DNA of 64,000 nucleotides from Tretioscincus oriximinensis (Eukaryota; Chordata; Lepidosauria; Squamata; Gymnophthalmidae): NCBI GenBank assembly GCA_022410635.1, contig JAJVDF010000001.1, positions 13,533,976 to 13,597,975 of the forward strand, read 5' to 3'. Shown piece by piece: positions 60,040 to 64,000 of this stretch (position 1 is its first letter; each line of letters starts with the position of its first letter). The notes under the pieces were generated by a model. It saw only the letters and a program-made list of their open reading frames with translations, ran no database searches and was not told where the DNA came from. The position numbers and the translations under genes were made by a program.

Positions 60040-60362
60040 TAGATGTATCGATGACTACTAGTACCTCTAGCTTTGAGAGGCACATTGGATGTCTCAAAAG
60101 ACCATTTTGCAGGGAGTTGAGAGCAGATAAAGATTTTGCCTTTGTGAACTTCTTGGAATGNCCAGAAGCAATTGGTAGCCCAATGTGTCAGATACAGTGC
60201 TGAACAAGATGGGCTATGTCCCAATCCAGCATGACTCCTCTTAGATTCTTATAAAATTAAAGATAGCTGCATCAATGCATGGATGTCTGGATACTCCCTC
60301 CAAGTTGGAGAGACAGGCAGGATGCTTCTGAAGGACATTTATGGGAAGTCATGAGCAGCAGG
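60040..60362 (+). mobile_element. Two adjacent CR1 3' ends
   Basis: 60055-60245 carries CATTTTGCAGGGAGTTGAG, AGATTTTGCCTTTGTGAAC and GATGGGCTATGTCCCAATCC. 60265-60362 repeats the GGATGTCTGGATACTCCCTC, GACAGGCAGG and GGGAAGTCATGAGCAGCAGG portion. Confidence 0.65.
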
Positions 60363-60364
60363 TA

Positions 60365-60665
60365 AAGTTTTTGCCTGCATGAACTGTACAGTGGTGCAGA
60401 GATTAAGAGCAACGGTCTTCCAACAGGGAGATCGGAGTTTATAGCCTTATGTATGCTGCAGAGAAGAGTGACTCCTTCTACTGGCCTTAGTTTTAGCCAA
60501 CCTAGCTATTTGAAAGCAAGCAATTGTAAGTAGATTAATAAATGCTACCAGAATAAGGTGGGGGAAAATAAATGAAAGCCTTCGGGCGAAAAATGGATTG
60601 TAAGCCACTGAGTTCCTCCCAGTGAGAAGGGCAGCGTATAAAAACTCAATTCATCTTCTGCTTGA
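60365..60665 (+). mobile_element. SINE of the AGTGGTGCAGAG type
   Basis: Starts TACAGTGGTGCAGAGATTAA (A-box-like), body AAGCAAGCAATTGTAAG and GAATAAGGTGGGGGAAAAT, tail TTGTAAGCCACTGAGTTCCT and GGGCAGCGTATAAAAACTC. Same tail family as 22320-22565. Confidence 0.65.
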
Positions 60666-62248
60666 AACTGATGGTCCTCTCCAGGCATTTCTGAATTTCA
60701 GCTTCCAACGCTCAACTATGCTGGCACAGAGTGCTTGGGATTGGATGTTGGGAGTTCAAGAGTTCAAGAGTTCAAGAGTATGTGTGGGGTGCACATTCTT
60801 AGTAGATTAAAACTCACAAAGTAAATTCATCTTCCTTATAGCTAAGCTAATATTCAGCAGGCAATACTACTCCTGATTCAGAGCAAAGAGAGCCCTTATG
60901 GAGATTACAAGTTCACAAATCTTTTCAACATCACAGACCTGGTTCGGCATCTCCTTGTGCCCAGCCATCAATAGACGCCGACAAACAAGATTCAGAGACC
61001 ACATTGGCTTTTGTTATTTTTGTTTTCTAAGTTATAAGCTGCATTCAGACAGCACCTTAGTGTTATACTGAGGTTGCTTAGATATTAATGGCAAACGAAG
61101 CATATTCTCAGAATATAAGGGTGGAATCCTGGCACGCTGCTATTCTGAAGAAATACATATTCTTGAAAGTGATCTCCATGCATGTGCACATTCAAAATTG
61201 GGTGGAAATCACCAATTGTACAATGTGGGGGCTGGTGTTGGTGGTGAATTTTTTNCCATGATGGAAGATGCAATTATGAGATATAAACAAGATCCTGCAT
61301 TTACTACCTCTAATTCTCGGGAAGCAGCCATAATTGTTTTGTCCCGTTACTTGTCATGAGTCAATGTTTTTAATCAATAAACTAAAGTCTTTATAAAATT
61401 TACAATCCATCCATTAATTAACCTAATGTTACTCTTCTTCTCCTTCATCCTGCATGTGAAGAAGTAGACGTGTCTACGAAAGCTTATGCCACCAACATTT
61501 CTCCTGTTAGCCTCAAAGTGCTACTAGCTCCTTTGCTGGACTTCATTCTTATTGCAGTTTTAAAAATTTAACAGTGTAAGTTTTATCTTGTTTACTATTT
61601 TTCATTTTCCCTAAATTGTCCAAATTCAAGCAGTGGAAATCTATTGTACCTACAATTAGGAACATATGCAGAGATTCTCTTGTACATAATGTTCGCTTGT
61701 CATAAGAAATCATTGCTTCCAAATGCCAGATTTTGGAAGATGGTGAGCAGGGCATTCTGTAAGAACAGACTGCTGGACTAGATAGGCCAATGGTTCTGAT
61801 CCAGCAGCTCACTTTTTGGGTTTTTAGAAATCAAGGCTATCAGTAAATGATGCCAATAGGAACTAGTATGCCATCAAAGACCAATACATATTCTAGAACT
61901 GTAAATGCATAGTGAGACATTTAGAATACATATAACAGACTACTTCAAATGTTACAGGCACCTGGACACAAGATGGTAGGGGAATTAACTTTTAAAGTCT
62001 GACTATAAGACCTGAAAACATTAAGACAGAATGACAAATGGCTGTGAAAATGAAGAACTACTGATCACCAGAACAACTATTGCATGGCAAAGTGACACAA
62101 TCAAANTATAATGCAAAAACAGATAAGGTTTTATTCAAAACACAACAGCAAGTGAGGAAGGAAATCAGGCAGTTCATTAAAATTTAAGATGCAATGTTTT
62201 AATCCAGGTTAATTTGTGCATGCACACACACATGCATATTATGAACAG
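60666..62248. other. Intergenic with minor repeats
   Basis: A GAGTTCAA triple repeat at 60750-60778, an old interspersed repeat copy at 61455-61550 (AGACGTGTCTACGAAAGCTT), and a CR1-like GGACTAGATAGGCCAATGG at 61770. No gene is seen. Confidence 0.5.
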
Positions 62249-62815
62249 TAGGCTGACCAGATGCCCCCCTTTTTGGGGTGGAAACACGGTTTTGGGGAGT
62301 CTACCCTGCCCTCATTGGGGGGGGGGGGCATTTTCCCGTTTTTTGCTGAGGAAATTTTTTTTGAAAAAACTTAAAAAAAAATTTTTTTGAACTTTTTTTA
62401 AAAAAATAAATCACTGCAGCACCACTAGGGGGCTCTGGCATCTGAGACCAGTTCCTGAAGGCACCTTCCCCTCAGTAAAAAAGAAAGATTCTCANACACT
62501 TCAAAACGTTCTTGCACATTTCAAAAAAAAACTTTTAATTTTTTTTNAAAAAATCACTGCACCACCACTAGGGGGTTCTGGCAACTGGGGCCAGCTTCTG
62601 AAGGCACCTTCCCCTCTGCAAAAAATTAAAAATTCTGATGTACTCTCAGTTTAAAAATTCACAGTTAAAAAAATTCTCACATGCTTCACCGATTTCTCAG
62701 GTGGGAATTTTGGAAGGGAATGCATGTTGGTGGGTGATTTACATATTTATGAATATGCAGATTAGCATTAATATTAATTAACCCAGTTTGAGTCTCAGAA
62801 AATCTGGTCAGTCTA
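62249..62815 (+). mobile_element. MITE of the TAGACTGACCAGAT family, intact copy
   Basis: 567 bp with inverted ends TAGGCTGACCAGAT and ATCTGGTCAGTCTA (revcomp TAGACTGACCAGAT) and an exact 7-bp target duplication TGAACAG (62242-62248, 62816-62822). Two internal tandem blocks each carry ACCACTAGGGGG, CTCTGGCA or TTCTGGCA, and TCCTGAAGGCACCTTCCCC-like segments. No coding capacity, so it is non-autonomous. Confidence 0.85.
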
Positions 62816-62822
62816 TGAACAG

Positions 62823-64000
62823 AAGGGTTGCTTAAGGTAAACCTTAGAGAGGATTTTAAGAAAGGAAGAGGACTATTTTAAGGAAGGGGGAAAGAAGAGA
62901 GAAGTCACTCCAAACTAGGACCCAGAACCAGCTAAGAGTAATGGTCTTCTACGTAAGGCTGCAGGGCGGAGATTCCTTGTGGGGAGGCTGCAAACTAGCA
63001 GGAAGCAAGGAAAAAGGGAAAGGAAAAATTATAGCTTGGGTCTACAGAAGTTCAAGGAAAAGTCCCTCCAGAATCCTTTCCACAACAAAGTGAAAACAGC
63101 TCTTTCTCAGGTGGCAGGAAACGCAGATGTTCAGCCTTGGAATCCTGAAGTAACAGGAAAGAAGCAAAAGATTAACTAGAAAATCTCTCTTTTCAAAATG
63201 AAACCAGTTAAAAAGAAGTTACAAAACAGCAGAGGGAAGAGGTTTTCTTGAGGAACAGAACTTCTTTTCCAGTTTCAGCAGAAGAGTTCGCCAGAACAAA
63301 AAGTGACATAGATGATCTTCCTCTTTTCGTCAGTGATTTTACAGTGATGAAAAATTGTGAGGAAGAACACGTCACCTTCCTTTGGGCTGGCAGCACAGAT
63401 TAATAAATTCACAGACAGAGCATGTACATACACTAACCGGGGCACTCCTTTTTCCTGATTCTCTATGTTACTCTTATGGTTTAAACTGTATGGTAACATC
63501 AGCTGGGAAAACACCCTGCACATGTAAGGAATTTCCTGTTTCCAACCCCCTAGTTCCCTCCCATATTTCTATTGGTTCAAGTGTGGCGGCTGGTGCAGTT
63601 TGGGGCTGGGGGGACCGCAGGTTCCTCCAGTCTTGGCAAAGTTAGAAAAGCGGCTAGATGGAGGCACATTCAAGCACCTACCGGTCTCCTTCTCAGTCTG
63701 CAAGTTGAATGTCAATACAAAATGGCACCTCTATGGAAACTGAGACTGTAGCCCCTCCTAGGCAGCCCTCCCATTGGTTCTGAGATTGGCAACCCCTTTT
63801 GTCAATTAAAACAGCTGTCTGCAGCTTTGTGATTTGTTGGCAGCTCCTCTATGAAAGGAGTTTTTATAATTGATTTTAATCTCTGAGTGTTCGCCGAACC
63901 CCACGAACCCAGTGGCCAGCTGCCACTGGCTGACAATAAATGGATAAAACTAGTAGTATTGTGAAAGTAATCGAGGGTCACCTCTGAGGGTAAACTGTTG
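62823..64000. other. Intergenic, no recognised gene
   Basis: No coding exons are recognised. The 63540-63660 stretch is G-richer but has few CpGs and no gene start that I can defend. Confidence 0.4.

Noticed and set aside
60750..60778. GAGTTCAA triple repeat
   Set aside because: Too short to be more than a chance microsatellite.
55000..64000. FBH1 expected downstream on the minus strand
   Set aside because: No minus-strand exon resembling a helicase or F-box protein could be defended.

Overview
This window looks like nuclear DNA from a squamate reptile, most likely a lizard; the species cannot be named from the sequence. The repeats support this: CR1 LINEs with a typical reptilian 3' end, L2 LINEs ending in a short TAAA-type tail, BovB (RTE) LINEs, L1/Tx1-type LINEs, tRNA-derived SINEs, hAT and mariner MITEs and solo LTRs. 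Genes are split into small exons with GT-AG introns, and no prokaryotic gene organisation is present. One 60-base N gap (31307-31366) and many single Ns mark a draft assembly.

Layout. (1) 1-14000 is a tandem array of a short secreted-peptide gene: copy A (50-304), copy B (7058-7333) and a dead copy C (about 12534-12960). Each copy carries homologous promoter or 3' flanking DNA. LINEs, a CR1, a MITE and a SINE have landed in single units since the duplications. The precursors share a signal peptide and a KR-processed propeptide, but the C-terminal mature part is almost unalignable between A and B, although the flanking non-coding DNA is about 96-99% identical. (2) 14316-23530 holds at least six minus-strand exons of a gene I do not recognise, including its last exon and stop. 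Five of the six have matching phases (four are contiguous to the stop). (3) 24000-33800 is a graveyard of nested transposons: L1 in CR1; LTR in the same CR1; LTR in MITE in CR1; BovB with a GAA expansion. (4) 33880-54996 holds the whole plus-strand IL15RA gene (interleukin-15 receptor alpha). It has a CpG-rich promoter and seven coding exons for a 311-residue type I membrane protein with one sushi domain, a Ser/Thr/Pro-rich stalk, one transmembrane helix and a short tail. Its introns hold a near-full-length but broken CR1, an L2 with readable reverse transcriptase, and hAT MITEs. (5) 55000-64000 is mostly non-coding, with a possible two-exon small ORF, relic BovB, L2, CR1 and SINE copies, and an intact copy of the MITE family.

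How they relate. IL15RA presents IL-15 in trans and is independent of the peptide array as far as the sequence shows. The most interesting part is the peptide array. A conserved secretory leader joined to a hypervariable cargo, with repeated local duplication and pseudogenisation, is the pattern seen in fast-evolving venom, defence or reproductive peptides. No function can be assigned from the sequence, and no neighbouring gene suggests one.
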